A DNA stretch of 64,000 nucleotides from a bacterium (GTDB lineage: Bacteria; Bacillota; Sulfobacillia; UBA995): the NCBI GenBank assembly GCA_031082145.1, contig JAVHLP010000007.1, positions 21,587 through 85,586 on the forward strand, given 5' to 3'. Shown here in pieces: positions 9,225 through 18,606 of the stretch (position 1 is its first letter; the number at the start of each line of letters is the position of its first letter). The notes beneath the pieces are model-generated. The model worked only from the letters and a program-made list of their open reading frames with translations, did no database searches and was not told where the DNA came from. Made by a program: the position numbers and the translations under genes.

Positions 9225-9682
9225 ACGGCAACCTCCGCGTCGGTGGCCGCCGCCGGATAGCCTTCCCGCCCCAGGTATTCGGCGGCATCGACGAGCTCCA
9301 CCGCTATGCCCGCCACCTCCAGGGGCACCTGGGCGGCCTGCGAGAGGGCGACGCCAACGGCCTCGCTGCGAAGGGTCTTTTCCGCCGGAGTCTGTTTGGG
9401 CAGGCGGTAGGCGGTGAGTACCCCCAGGTAGGCCTGGGCATCCTGGCCGGCCAGAGCAAGCAGCCTTCGGCGCCGCTCCTCAGCCTCGATCAGCAGCCTT
9501 TTCAGCTCGTCCCGAGGAGCGGCAACCTCTTTGGCCAGCGACAGCCGGGCCACCATGGCCACCAGGGCCGCCGCCATCGCGCCGGCCAGGGCCGAAGCAG
9601 TGCCCCCGCCGGGCGCGGGGGACTCGGAAGCCAGATCATCCAGGAGGATCGCGAGAGGAACGCTCGACAGGTCACCCGTCAA
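9068..9682 (-). CDS. fchA: Cyclodeaminase/cyclohydrolase family protein (formimidoyl-/methenyl-THF)
   Basis: LASESPAPGGGTASALAGAMAAALVAMVARL and ANVEVNLKS, typical of the FTCD cyclodeaminase fold; downstream of ftcD. Confidence 0.88.
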   Translation of the reverse strand: MTGDLSSVPLAILLDDLASESPAPGGGTASALAGAMAAALVAMVARLSLAKEVAAPRDELKRLLIEAEERRRRLLALAGQDAQAYLGVLTAYRLPKQTPAEKTLRSEAVGVALSQAAQVPLEVAGIAVELVDAAEYLGREGYPAAATDAEVAVWLARAAARGALANVEVNLKSMRASPERESLRDQAQALTARCCADSGPPGRG

Positions 9683-9730
9683 CGGCTTAACACTCTCCCG
9701 GCGGCGAGATTACAAGCCCGCCTCCCGTAT

Positions 9731-10669
9731 TCACCGCGGCCGGCTGCCTTCCTCCAGCCCCGCCGGTGCCTCGTCCTCCTCCAACAATCGCAGTTCCAGT
9801 ACCTGTCCGCTTGAGAATCCGGCCAGACGCAAGGCACCGGCGGCCTCCGCCAGCAGAGCCTCCGCCGGCGCCAAGCCGACGATCTCGCTGCTGGTCACGC
9901 CCACCCCCGCCGCGGCTGCCGCTTCCGCCACCGCCCGATAAGCCACTCCCAGTGAGGTGCGCCGGAAGTCAACCAGATTCATGGATACTTGGGTCTCATC
10001 CCGCCCGGCCAGGGCGAGGCCGATGGCCCGGACCGCCGGCAGGCCACCGCCGGACTCCCTGATCTGGCGTGCTATCCGCTTGGCGACGGCGACGTCGGGA
10101 GTGGACAAGTTGACGTTGAAGGCCACCAGGGGACCTCTGGCTCCCACCGCCGTAGCTCCGGCGGTAGGGTGCAAGCGGGCCGGACCATAGTCGGGTCGTC
10201 GCTCCGGCCGGCCGATGACGGCGGCCAATCCCTCAAACTGGCCTTCCCGGACCCGGCTGAGATCGCGGTGGGCGGGCCGGGTCGCCGCTTCCCCGTAGAG
10301 GTAGACCGGCAGGTCGTGCGCTGCCGCCAGTTCGCGGGCCAGGCGGTCCGCCAGCGCCACTGCCTCGTCCATGGTCATCTCCAGGAGGGGGATCAGGGGG
10401 ACGACGTCCATCGCTCCCATGCGGGGGTGACTGCCGCGGTGGGTTCTCAGGTCGATGAGGCTTACCGCCCGGGCCGTCATCGCCCGCAGCCCGGCCAGCA
10501 CGGCCTCCGGCTCTCCCACCACCGTCACTACGGAACGGTTGTGGTCCGGATCGGAAGACCAGTCCAAGACCTTCAGCCCCGGCGTGGTGGCGGCCTCGAT
10601 GATGTCTCGAACGACTCCCTCCCGGCGACCTTCGCTGAAGTTGGGGACACTCTGCAGGCGTCGGGGCAT
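9731..10669 (-). CDS. ftcD: Glutamate formimidoyltransferase
   Basis: QSVPNFSEGRREGVVRDIIEAA, LDWSSDPDHNRSVVTVVGEP, HRGSHPRMGAMDVVPLIPL. Confidence 0.93.
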   Translation of the reverse strand: MPRRLQSVPNFSEGRREGVVRDIIEAATTPGLKVLDWSSDPDHNRSVVTVVGEPEAVLAGLRAMTARAVSLIDLRTHRGSHPRMGAMDVVPLIPLLEMTMDEAVALADRLARELAAAHDLPVYLYGEAATRPAHRDLSRVREGQFEGLAAVIGRPERRPDYGPARLHPTAGATAVGARGPLVAFNVNLSTPDVAVAKRIARQIRESGGGLPAVRAIGLALAGRDETQVSMNLVDFRRTSLGVAYRAVAEAAAAAGVGVTSSEIVGLAPAEALLAEAAGALRLAGFSSGQVLELRLLEEDEAPAGLEEGSRPR

Positions 10670-10685
10670 GTGGTCACCTCGTTAA

Positions 10686-11750
10686 TCACCTGTTCAGTAA
10701 GGCACGGAACAGCCGAGGCCGGATCAGGGGGCGCCAGGCCGTATATTCCATCCCATGACGGGTGCTGCGGGCGGTATAGACGTCCCCCCGAGCGCCGACC
10801 CGTACCGACACGCGCAACAACACCGGTCCCGGGCTGTGCAGTTCCCTGGTTGTCAGCAGCTTGCCCCGCCTGTCTAGCACCCATAGCTTCAGGGGATCGG
10901 CCGGGTTCACCGTTGTCAGGTACACCCTCCCCTGCCGGTCTATCCCGGCCAGGCGGACGGGAACCGGCAACTCCAGGCCGGCAAGGGAGATCTCCCCTAC
11001 TTGCCGTCTCCCTGACAGCACCAGTAGCTTCCCACCGTCCTCCCCCGGTTCCTGCACATGCAGGTAGAGATGCCCGTGTGGATCCACCGCCAAGCCCCTG
11101 GCGAAAACATCCAGAACCCCCTCGGGAGCAGAGGACCGCCCCGCCGGGGTCATCTCCCTCACGGCAAGCATCGTCTCGGTGCCGGCAGCCTCCACACAGG
11201 TGACCTTCCGCCGGTAGCGGTCCTCGTCCAGCACATGTCCTAGCAGGTATAGTTCGCCGCGGGGAGCCGCCACGGCGAACTCGATGGCGGTCAGACTGGA
11301 GCCTCCGCCGGGCGTATCGGCCATTGGCGCTTCCCACAGCACCTCCCCTGCGGGGTTCAGCTTCAGCAGCCTCGCGTTCTGGCCGTCGACCAGGTAGAGC
11401 CCGCCGAGGGCATCAACCGTAAGATCGGAGCAGGCAAATCCCTTGGGAAGGGGCAACTCCCCCGCAGGCTCTCCCGCGGCGTCGAAGACCATCACGCGGT
11501 GACCGTAAGTATCCGCCACGAACAGCCGGCCCTTGGTGTCGACGGCAAAACTGGCGGGACCGTGTCGCTGTCCATCCGGTCCTTCGGCAGAACCGAAGCA
11601 GGGTCCTTCCCCGCCGTCAGCCCAGCTGCCAGTCACCAGGGGCTCCTGTGTCATGCCGGCATGCTCCGGCCGCAGCAGGCAGACTCCGACAACGAGGATC
11701 AGGACCGCCAGTAGAATCCCCAGGGCTTTCAGCAAGCGGATTACGACCAT
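10686..11750 (-). CDS. NHL/beta-propeller repeat protein with N-terminal membrane anchor
   Basis: N-terminal hydrophobic helix (LKALGILLAVLILVVGVCLL) and repeated segments such as FAVDTKGRLFVADTYGHRVMVFDAAGE. Confidence 0.75.
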   Translation of the reverse strand: MVVIRLLKALGILLAVLILVVGVCLLRPEHAGMTQEPLVTGSWADGGEGPCFGSAEGPDGQRHGPASFAVDTKGRLFVADTYGHRVMVFDAAGEPAGELPLPKGFACSDLTVDALGGLYLVDGQNARLLKLNPAGEVLWEAPMADTPGGGSSLTAIEFAVAAPRGELYLLGHVLDEDRYRRKVTCVEAAGTETMLAVREMTPAGRSSAPEGVLDVFARGLAVDPHGHLYLHVQEPGEDGGKLLVLSGRRQVGEISLAGLELPVPVRLAGIDRQGRVYLTTVNPADPLKLWVLDRRGKLLTTRELHSPGPVLLRVSVRVGARGDVYTARSTRHGMEYTAWRPLIRPRLFRALLNR

Positions 11751-11774
11751 GTACCGTCCCCCGCGGTCCTATCC

Positions 11775-12967
11775 TTATTCCCCGGGGGGACTACCCATGC
11801 GCTGGCGCCACGCCGCCCGGGCCGCGGGTAACAGGTCAGTCGTCTCCAACAGGCAGAGCCCCGCCGCCGCCAGGATCAGGGCGCCATCCAGGGCGGCCCG
11901 CTCACCCCGCGGTGAGGCCGCCGCTTCGGCGAACTCCGGGCTGTGCAGGGCAACTCTCGGGGGCGCAATAGCCAGGGTGAAGGAGGCGGCCGGGAGAGCA
12001 TGGGTGACGTTGCCGAAGTCGGTGGATGCCCGCATGCCGCCAGTGGTCCCGCATTCCAGCCCCGCCCGGGCCAGGAGTGCTTCCAGGCAGCGTTCCAGGG
12101 GAGGATTGGGCAGGACTTCACAGAAGGGCGCTTCTTCCTCCACTCTGAGGGATGCCCCGGTCGCAGGGCGCCCGCCCGGGCGCAACCGGTCAACCGGCGC
12201 AGTACGACCCGGGCCCCGGCCATGGTCGCGGCACGAACATAGAAGTAGGCCTCGGCCAGATCGGGAACGACGTTGGGGGCAAGCCCCCCGCGGGTCACGA
12301 TGCCGTGGACTCGCACGTCTTCCGGCAGGTGCTGCCGCAGGGCGTTCACGCCATTGAAGGTCTGGATGACCGCTTCCAGCGCGTTTATCCCGTCCTGGGG
12401 AGATGCCGCCGCGTGCGCCGCCCGGCCCCGGAAGGTGAAACGAACCGGGATCAACGCCAAGGACTTACCGCCTACGCTGCTGGCGGTGGCCGGGTGCATC
12501 ATCAGGGCGGCGTCACCATCAGCGAAGACCCCGGCTTTGAGCAGGTCGATCTTTCCCCCGGCGGTCTCCTCGGCCGGCGTGCCGAGAACGGTGATCGTGC
12601 CGGTCAGCCCGGCTTCGTTCATCACCTGCCGGAGGACGGCGCCCGCCCCTGCTGCGGCCGCGGCGATGAGGTTGTGACCGCAAGCATGTCCCAGTTCGGG
12701 TAGGGCGTCGTACTCAGCCAGGAAGATCACGGCCGGCTTGGGGCCGTCGCGGGACCAGTCGGCGCGGAATGCGGTGTCCATGCCGGCCACGGTCCGGTGC
12801 ACGGAGAAGCCTTCCCCGGCCAAGAACTCGACCAGCCAGCCTGCGGCCTTGACTTCCTGGCCGCCCAGTTCGGGGCAGGAGTGGATCAAGCCGGCCAGCC
12901 GCACAAGCGCCTCGCGCCTGGTCCCAAGGGCGGCTCGCAGCGCATCCCAGCGCCCGTCCTCCAACAA
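11775..12967 (-). pseudogene. M20 family amidohydrolase (PepT/AbgB-like) interrupted by a frameshift near 12150-12190
   Basis: Upstream frame (12967-11876) carries PELGGQEVKAAGWLVEFLA, FLAEYDALPELGHACGHNLIA, GTPAEETAGGK, then turns to Arg/Pro/Ser-rich text. The downstream M20 part (RVEEEAPFCEVLPNP...TTGGMRASTDFGNVTHALPAASFTLAI...HSPEFAEAA) continues in another frame (12185-11775). Confidence 0.82.
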
Positions 12968-12991
12968 CCCTGTGCCCCCCGGATCGAGCTA

Positions 12992-13159
12992 TTACTCTCG
13001 TGTTTCGGCCCTCACGCCAGCCTCCGATGCAGGCCCGGGCACCTGCCGCTGGGGCAACTGCCTGCTCTCCAGGTTGTGGCTGGCCTCCTCCCGCTTTCTC
13101 CTAACACGCTCCAGTTCCTCCTGGAGTTCCTCAATCTCGCTGCGGAACCCCTCGGCCAT
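12992..13159 (-). CDS. Small coiled-coil protein (55 aa)
   Basis: ATG with GGAGGTTCTCCC upstream; MAEGFRSEIEELQEELERVRRKREEASHNLESRQLPQRQVPGPASEAGVRAETRE*. Not in the supplied ORF track because of length. Confidence 0.5.
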   Translation of the reverse strand: MAEGFRSEIEELQEELERVRRKREEASHNLESRQLPQRQVPGPASEAGVRAETRE

Positions 13160-13196
13160 GGGAGAACCTCCTCGTTTCTCGGCGGGTTACGGCAGT

Positions 13197-14372
13197 CTAT
13201 GATGCCGTCGAGTCCTCGGAGACTGGAGGCAGCAGTCCAACCGTCAACACCAGGGCCCCCAGCGCCGCCCCCAGACCAAAGGTGAGGGCGACGCCGAAGC
13301 CTCCTGCCCGCCACAGCCAGGGGGCCAGAGAGGCCACGACTATGTTTCCCAGGCCGTACCCCATGTTCGCGGCGGCAAGGGTGGCCGCTCTGGCCCCCGG
13401 GTCGACCTCGCTGGCAATGGCCTGGAACGCGGACCACCCCCATTCGAGGGCCATGGTCATGGCGGCAGCGAGGAGAATCGCCTTGCTGGCGGTGGCCGCC
13501 ATCGGCAGACCGGCCAGGACTACCCCCATGAGGGTCAGGCTCAGTACCGTCACCTTTCGCTTCCCCCAGCGATCGGCCGCCCAGCCGCTCGCCAGGTTGC
13601 CGGCCAGGCCGGCGACCGCACACAGGCTGAAGGCCGACCCAATAGCCGTGGTAGCCAGCCCGAAGTGAGACTCAAGGTGCGCTGCCAGGAAGAAGAAGAC
13701 ACTGCAAGGCCCCATGATCCACATCAAGGCGATGGCCATCACGACAAGATGGGCGGGCGACGGCCGGGCGGAGACGGGGAGCTGGGGCGGGCCAGGGGTG
13801 GATGGCAGGAAGACGGCCAGGAGAACCAGGGACGCGACGCCGGCGATGGACAAGCCTCCGAACAGGGTGGCGATACCGGCCCGCTCCGCCACCCGGGCCG
13901 CCAGCGGTATGCCCGCCACGCCAGCCAGGCTCCAGGCCGACCGCACGAAGGCCATGGCCCGCCCCCGCACGGCGTAGGGGAAGCGTTCGCCGACGTAGGC
14001 CCCGAGGGCCGGGAGGAACAAGGCGGAGGCCAGGCCGACCACGAAGCGGGCGCCCAGGAAAGGGCCGAAGGAGCGCGCCGCCCCGGCCAGCCGGCAGCCG
14101 GCCACGAAGACGGCCATGCCCGCCAGCAGCAGCCGCTTGGCCCGGCCGCGGTGGACGCGGATCAAAAGGGGGGACAGCAGCATGGCCACTTGAAAGGACC
14201 CGGTGACGAGGACGGCCCGGCCCGGATCCACGCCAAACCTCCGGCCCAACAGGGGGAATAGCGGCGACAGGGCCTGACCATCGATGGCCACGACCAGGAA
14301 AGCCAGGAACAGAAGTACCAGTCCAACGGCGCTACCGGCCTGCGTCCGGGCCCGGAACACCAGCAGGCGCAA
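13197..14372 (-). CDS. MFS transporter
   Basis: ~12 hydrophobic segments; MFS-like loop GWAADRWGKRKVTVLSL and ARFVVGLASALFLPALGAYVGERFP. Confidence 0.88.
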   Translation of the reverse strand: MRLLVFRARTQAGSAVGLVLLFLAFLVVAIDGQALSPLFPLLGRRFGVDPGRAVLVTGSFQVAMLLSPLLIRVHRGRAKRLLLAGMAVFVAGCRLAGAARSFGPFLGARFVVGLASALFLPALGAYVGERFPYAVRGRAMAFVRSAWSLAGVAGIPLAARVAERAGIATLFGGLSIAGVASLVLLAVFLPSTPGPPQLPVSARPSPAHLVVMAIALMWIMGPCSVFFFLAAHLESHFGLATTAIGSAFSLCAVAGLAGNLASGWAADRWGKRKVTVLSLTLMGVVLAGLPMAATASKAILLAAAMTMALEWGWSAFQAIASEVDPGARAATLAAANMGYGLGNIVVASLAPWLWRAGGFGVALTFGLGAALGALVLTVGLLPPVSEDSTAS

Positions 14373-14393
14373 GACCTCAGCCCCCGGGGGAGC

Positions 14394-15287
14394 CTATGCC
14401 CCGGCCACTCGCTCCATGCGACCGTCCTCGCCCGCGCGCACGAGTCCCCGGCGTTGCAGGCGAACCAACTGGTGCTCCAGCATGATCCGCTCCCAGGTGC
14501 CGTAAAGCCACCCCGGTTGAAGCGGCCGGCCGTGAATGGGCCAGTGCCGGGCTAGCTGCCCCAGCGTGGCCGGTCCCCGGGCTAGCAGCTCCAGGCACCT
14601 CTGGTCGCGCGCGTCGATGACGGCCCGGTACATCTCCAGCCGCCGGGGCAGTTCCTCGCGCAGGATCCCCTTGTGGGCGCTCACGATGAGCCGGGCCGGC
14701 ACTTCGGCCAGCCGCCGTATCGAGTCCTCGAACTGATCGGGATCGGATCCGGGATTGGCGTACCAGGGCCCAAAGGAGGTCAGATCAACATCGGCGGTGA
14801 AGAGAATTCCTTCCCGCTCGAGGTAAAAAGCGAGGTGGCCCGGCGTATGACCGGGAGCCGGGATCAGCCTCAGCTTCCGGCGGCCCAGTTCCAGAACCTC
14901 GTCCCCGGCCAGTTCGCGGTCGACCCTCGACTCGGCATGTTCGATCCAGTCCAGCATCAGCCTAGCCCGCCCGGGCCCCATACGGGTATAGCCGGCGCGA
15001 GTCACGAACTCGTCTTCACTCCGGATGGCCGGGGCGTCCTCGGCGGCAGCCCATACGGCGGCGTCCGGGAACAGGCGATTGCCCCGGGTGTGGTCGGCGT
15101 GGAAATGGGAGTTGATGATCACGTCAGGGGTGGCGGGGACCGAGCCGAGGGGCCGGTCCCCGGCCCCGGTGTCAATGAGAACCGTCATGTCGTCCTGTAT
15201 CAGCAGCGCGTGAGCGTAGGGAAACCTCCCTCGCAGTTCGCCGTGAATCACATTGACTCCCTCGGCCAGCGAGACCGGCTCACCCAT
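14394..15287 (-). CDS. MBL-fold metallohydrolase
   Basis: NSHFHADHTRGNRLFP (HxHxDH), IPAPGHTPGHLAFYLE, FTADVDLT, ISAHKG-type C-terminal motif. Confidence 0.9.
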   Translation of the reverse strand: MGEPVSLAEGVNVIHGELRGRFPYAHALLIQDDMTVLIDTGAGDRPLGSVPATPDVIINSHFHADHTRGNRLFPDAAVWAAAEDAPAIRSEDEFVTRAGYTRMGPGRARLMLDWIEHAESRVDRELAGDEVLELGRRKLRLIPAPGHTPGHLAFYLEREGILFTADVDLTSFGPWYANPGSDPDQFEDSIRRLAEVPARLIVSAHKGILREELPRRLEMYRAVIDARDQRCLELLARGPATLGQLARHWPIHGRPLQPGWLYGTWERIMLEHQLVRLQRRGLVRAGEDGRMERVAGA

Positions 15288-15291
15288 AGCC

Positions 15292-16671
15292 TCAGACCCG
15301 CCCGTCTTCGTCCGCCGCCAGCCGCCTGGCCAGATCCTCCAAGCACTGGCGCCGGTTGAGAGCGGGTTCCTCAAGCACCGCATCCAGCAGCCGGCGCAGG
15401 ATGCGCCCGACGGCGGGCCCTGGAGGCAACCCCGTTACTCGCTGCACGTCGTGACCATCGACTGCCAGGTCCCTGAGTGCCAGGGCAGAATCCCCGGCCA
15501 GGATCCTCTCCATCCGGCCCAGCAGCCGGGCCGTGCCCTCCGAGACCGGCCCCTGCTTGGTTCCCGACGCCAGGCGGTCGGCCTGCCTTAGCTGGAGCAG
15601 CGGCTTGATTGCGTCCTGGCCGATCCGGGCCAACAGGCGGCGAACGGCGGCCTCCTTCATGTCGGGAGCGTGATGCAATGCCATGTGCTGGCGCACCAGG
15701 TGCCTTACCCGGTCCACCACCGGCCGTCCAAAACGGAGCCGGGTCAGGATCTCCTCCGCCATGTCGGCGCCGAGCAGCTCATGCCCGAAGAAGTGGCGGC
15801 GACCATCGTCGCCCACTGTGAGCGTATAGGGCTTGGCCACGTCGTGAAGCAAGGCAGCCAGCCGCAAGGTCAGGTCGGGCGGGACGTGCTCCACCGCCAG
15901 CACCGTATGCTCCCAGACGGTGAAGACATGGTGCTCGTTCTGGATCAACCCCACCCCGGCCCGGAGTTCAGGCAGGAAACGGTCCAGCAGACCCGTTCGC
16001 TCCAGCAGCACCAGACCCTTTCCAGGGTGGGCGGACTGGACAATTCGGGCCAACTCGGCGCCGATCCGCTCCGGTGCGATGTGGTCCAGCAAGTGTGCCT
16101 TCTCGCCCATGGCCCGGCCGGTCTCGGCTTCGAGCTCAAAGCCCAGCTCCGCTACCAGCCGGACTCCCCGCAGGAGCCTGAGCCCGTCTTCGTCGAAACG
16201 CCGCCGGGGGTCACCCACCGCTCGCACCAGCCGACGCCGGAGGTCGTCCCGCCCGCCAAGAGGGTCGTACAGGCACCCTCTGGCATCCAGGGCCATGGCG
16301 TTGATGGTAAAGTCGCGACGGGAGAGGTCGGCCTGGAGATCGGGGATGAAGGTCACCCCCTCCGGACGGCGATGGTCCTGGTAGCCGGTCTCCGACCGGA
16401 AGGTGGTTACCTGGATCGGCACCCCACTCTGGATGACGGTTACTGTGCCGTACTTGAGTCCGGTGGGGACGGTCCGCTCGAAGAGGTGCATCACCTGCTC
16501 GGGGAGGGCGCCGGTGGCTATGTCCCAGTCCAGGGGAGGTCGGCCCTGGAGGATGTCTCTCACGCACCCCCCTACCAGGTAGGCTGGGTGTCCGGCGGCT
16601 TCCAGGGACACCAGGACCCCGGCGGTCGGCCGGGGCACCCGTCTTCTTAGTCTCAACTTGGCCGGCAACAC
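15292..16671 (-). CDS. cca: CCA tRNA nucleotidyltransferase / poly(A) polymerase family with HD domain
   Basis: AYLVGGCVRDILQGRPPLDWDIATGA, RRDFTINAMA, RFDEDGLRLLRGVRLVAELGFELE; HD domain LAALLHDVAKP. GTG start at 16671. Confidence 0.93.
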   Translation of the reverse strand: MLPAKLRLRRRVPRPTAGVLVSLEAAGHPAYLVGGCVRDILQGRPPLDWDIATGALPEQVMHLFERTVPTGLKYGTVTVIQSGVPIQVTTFRSETGYQDHRRPEGVTFIPDLQADLSRRDFTINAMALDARGCLYDPLGGRDDLRRRLVRAVGDPRRRFDEDGLRLLRGVRLVAELGFELEAETGRAMGEKAHLLDHIAPERIGAELARIVQSAHPGKGLVLLERTGLLDRFLPELRAGVGLIQNEHHVFTVWEHTVLAVEHVPPDLTLRLAALLHDVAKPYTLTVGDDGRRHFFGHELLGADMAEEILTRLRFGRPVVDRVRHLVRQHMALHHAPDMKEAAVRRLLARIGQDAIKPLLQLRQADRLASGTKQGPVSEGTARLLGRMERILAGDSALALRDLAVDGHDVQRVTGLPPGPAVGRILRRLLDAVLEEPALNRRQCLEDLARRLAADEDGRV

Positions 16672-16687
16672 GGGAACATCCCGCCGG

Positions 16688-18505
16688 CTACTGGCTCTTG
16701 GCCAGCTTGAGCTCAGCCTTGCCCAGCACTTCCTCGAGCTCGTCGTCCTCGATGGTTTCCTTCTCCAGCAAGGCCTCGGCAAGCTGATCAAGACGGTCAC
16801 GATGCTTGCGAAGAATCTCCGTGGCCCGTCCGTAGCACTGGTGGATGATGGAGCGGACCTCGCGGTCGATGGCGGAAGCGACCTCCTCCGAGTAGTCGCG
16901 GTCCCGGGCCATGTCCCGGCCGAGGAAGGGGGAATCGTACTTCTGCCCATAGGTCAGCGGCCCCAACTGCTCGCTCATGCCCAGCTCGGTGATCATCTTC
17001 CGGACCAACCGGGTGGCTTTCTCAAGATCGTCATGGGCTCCGGAGCTGATCTCGTTGAAAACGAGTTCCTCTGCCGCCCGCCCGGCCAAGGCGACCGCCA
17101 CCCGGTCCAGGATCTCCGGCTTGGTGACCAGGTAGCGGTCTTCCATGGGCAACGGCATGGTGTAACCGAGGGCCATTCCGCGGGGGATGATCGACACTTT
17201 TCGGACCTGATCGGCGTTCGGCATCAACCTGGCCACCAGCGCGTGGCCCGCCTCGTGGTAGGCCACGATCCGTTTCTCCTTGTCACTGATGACCCGCGAC
17301 CGGCGCTCGGGGCCGGCCAAGACCCGGTCCACCGCTTCCCCAAGGTCCTGCATGCCCACCTTCTTGCTGCGCCGGCGGGCGGCCAGCAAGGCCGCCTCGT
17401 TCATCACGTTCTCCAAGTCGGCCCCGGTGAAGCCGGGGGTGCGCCGGGCCAGCAAGCTCATGTCGACATCCCGCTCCAACGGCTTGCCCCGGGCGTGAAC
17501 GGCCAGGATCTCCTCCCGCCCCTTGAGGTCCGGCCGGTCGATCACTATCTGGCGGTCGAACCTGCCCGGGCGTAGCAGAGCCGGGTCCAGAACGTCGGGG
17601 CGGTTGGTGGCCGCCATGACGATGATGCCCTCGTTCACGCTGAAGCCATCCATCTCCACGAGCAACTGGTTAAGCGTCTGTTCCCGCTCGTCGTGGCCCC
17701 CGCCATACCCGGCTCCCCGCTGGCGGCCCACGGCGTCGATCTCGTCTATGAAAACGATGGCCGGCGAGCTCTTCTTGGCCTGGTCGAACAGGTCACGAAC
17801 CCTCGACGCGCCGACGCCAACGAACATCTCGACGAAGTCCGAGCCGGATATGGTGAAGAAGGGCACCCCCGCTTCACCTGCCACGGCCCGAGCCACCAGG
17901 GTCTTCCCCGTCCCGGGGGCGCCCATCAGCAGGACTCCCTTGGGGATGCGGGCCCCGAGCTCAAGGTAACGCTTGGGGTGCTTGAGGTAGTCCACAAACT
18001 CCTGCAGTTCTTCCTTGACCTCAGCGCAGCCGGCCACGTCTGCGAACGTGACCCGGCGCTTGTCGTCCGGCCCGTACAGCTTGGCACGGCTCCGGCCGAA
18101 CTGCATGACCCGGTTGCCCCCACCTTGCGATTGCTGCATGATGAAGAAGAAGGCCGCGACCACTAGGACCACCGGCAGCAGCGTCAGGAGTAGGCTGTTC
18201 CACCAGGGAGTCGCGGCCGGCGGCTGGATCTTGACCTGAACTCCTTTCTCCTCTAGCAAGCTGGCCACGCGCTGGTCGCCCGAGAAGATGACGGTTGTGA
18301 ACTCGGTGCCGTCGTCCAGTTTCCCGCTGACACGGTTCTCGGTTATCACAACCTCCCGAACCCGGTCCTCCTCCAGGAAGCGGAGGAAAGTCGTGTAGTC
18401 GATCTCCTGCTTACGCGCCACGTCAGACGAGAAGTAGTTCACGATGGACACGGAGAGAAGGAGGATCAGGAGATAGAAGGTAATGCTCCTGAGCATGCGA
18501 TGCAC
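16688..18505 (-). CDS. ftsH: ATP-dependent zinc metalloprotease FtsH
   Basis: Walker [27 protein letters not shown] region, HEAGHALVA zinc motif, N-terminal TM segments. Confidence 0.98.
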   Translation of the reverse strand: MHRMLRSITFYLLILLLSVSIVNYFSSDVARKQEIDYTTFLRFLEEDRVREVVITENRVSGKLDDGTEFTTVIFSGDQRVASLLEEKGVQVKIQPPAATPWWNSLLLTLLPVVLVVAAFFFIMQQSQGGGNRVMQFGRSRAKLYGPDDKRRVTFADVAGCAEVKEELQEFVDYLKHPKRYLELGARIPKGVLLMGAPGTGKTLVARAVAGEAGVPFFTISGSDFVEMFVGVGASRVRDLFDQAKKSSPAIVFIDEIDAVGRQRGAGYGGGHDEREQTLNQLLVEMDGFSVNEGIIVMAATNRPDVLDPALLRPGRFDRQIVIDRPDLKGREEILAVHARGKPLERDVDMSLLARRTPGFTGADLENVMNEAALLAARRRSKKVGMQDLGEAVDRVLAGPERRSRVISDKEKRIVAYHEAGHALVARLMPNADQVRKVSIIPRGMALGYTMPLPMEDRYLVTKPEILDRVAVALAGRAAEELVFNEISSGAHDDLEKATRLVRKMITELGMSEQLGPLTYGQKYDSPFLGRDMARDRDYSEEVASAIDREVRSIIHQCYGRATEILRKHRDRLDQLAEALLEKETIEDDELEEVLGKAELKLAKSQ

Positions 18506-18577
18506 GCTGCCGCCTCCCTCCTTCCCCGGTGATGACCCTCAGTAAAAGCCGATAGCTCCTCCGCGAGGAGCGCACTT

Positions 18578-18606
18578 ATTGTACCACACCCACCTGGGTG
18601 TCGCAA
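18578..18606 (-). promoter_or_regulatory. Candidate ftsH promoter with inverted repeat in the spacer
   Basis: Minus strand TTGCGA-17 bp-TACAAT; spacer contains ACACCCA-GG-TGGGTGT. A GCTCCTC-GCG-GAGGAGC hairpin follows in the 5' UTR. Confidence 0.6.

Noticed and set aside
9989-11203. 404-aa plus-strand ORF opposite ftcD and the NHL protein
   Set aside because: Low-complexity Arg/Pro/Gly-rich translation, no domain; antisense of two convincing genes.
15670-16650. 326-aa plus-strand ORF opposite cca
   Set aside because: Shadow ORF; cca on the minus strand has full motif support.
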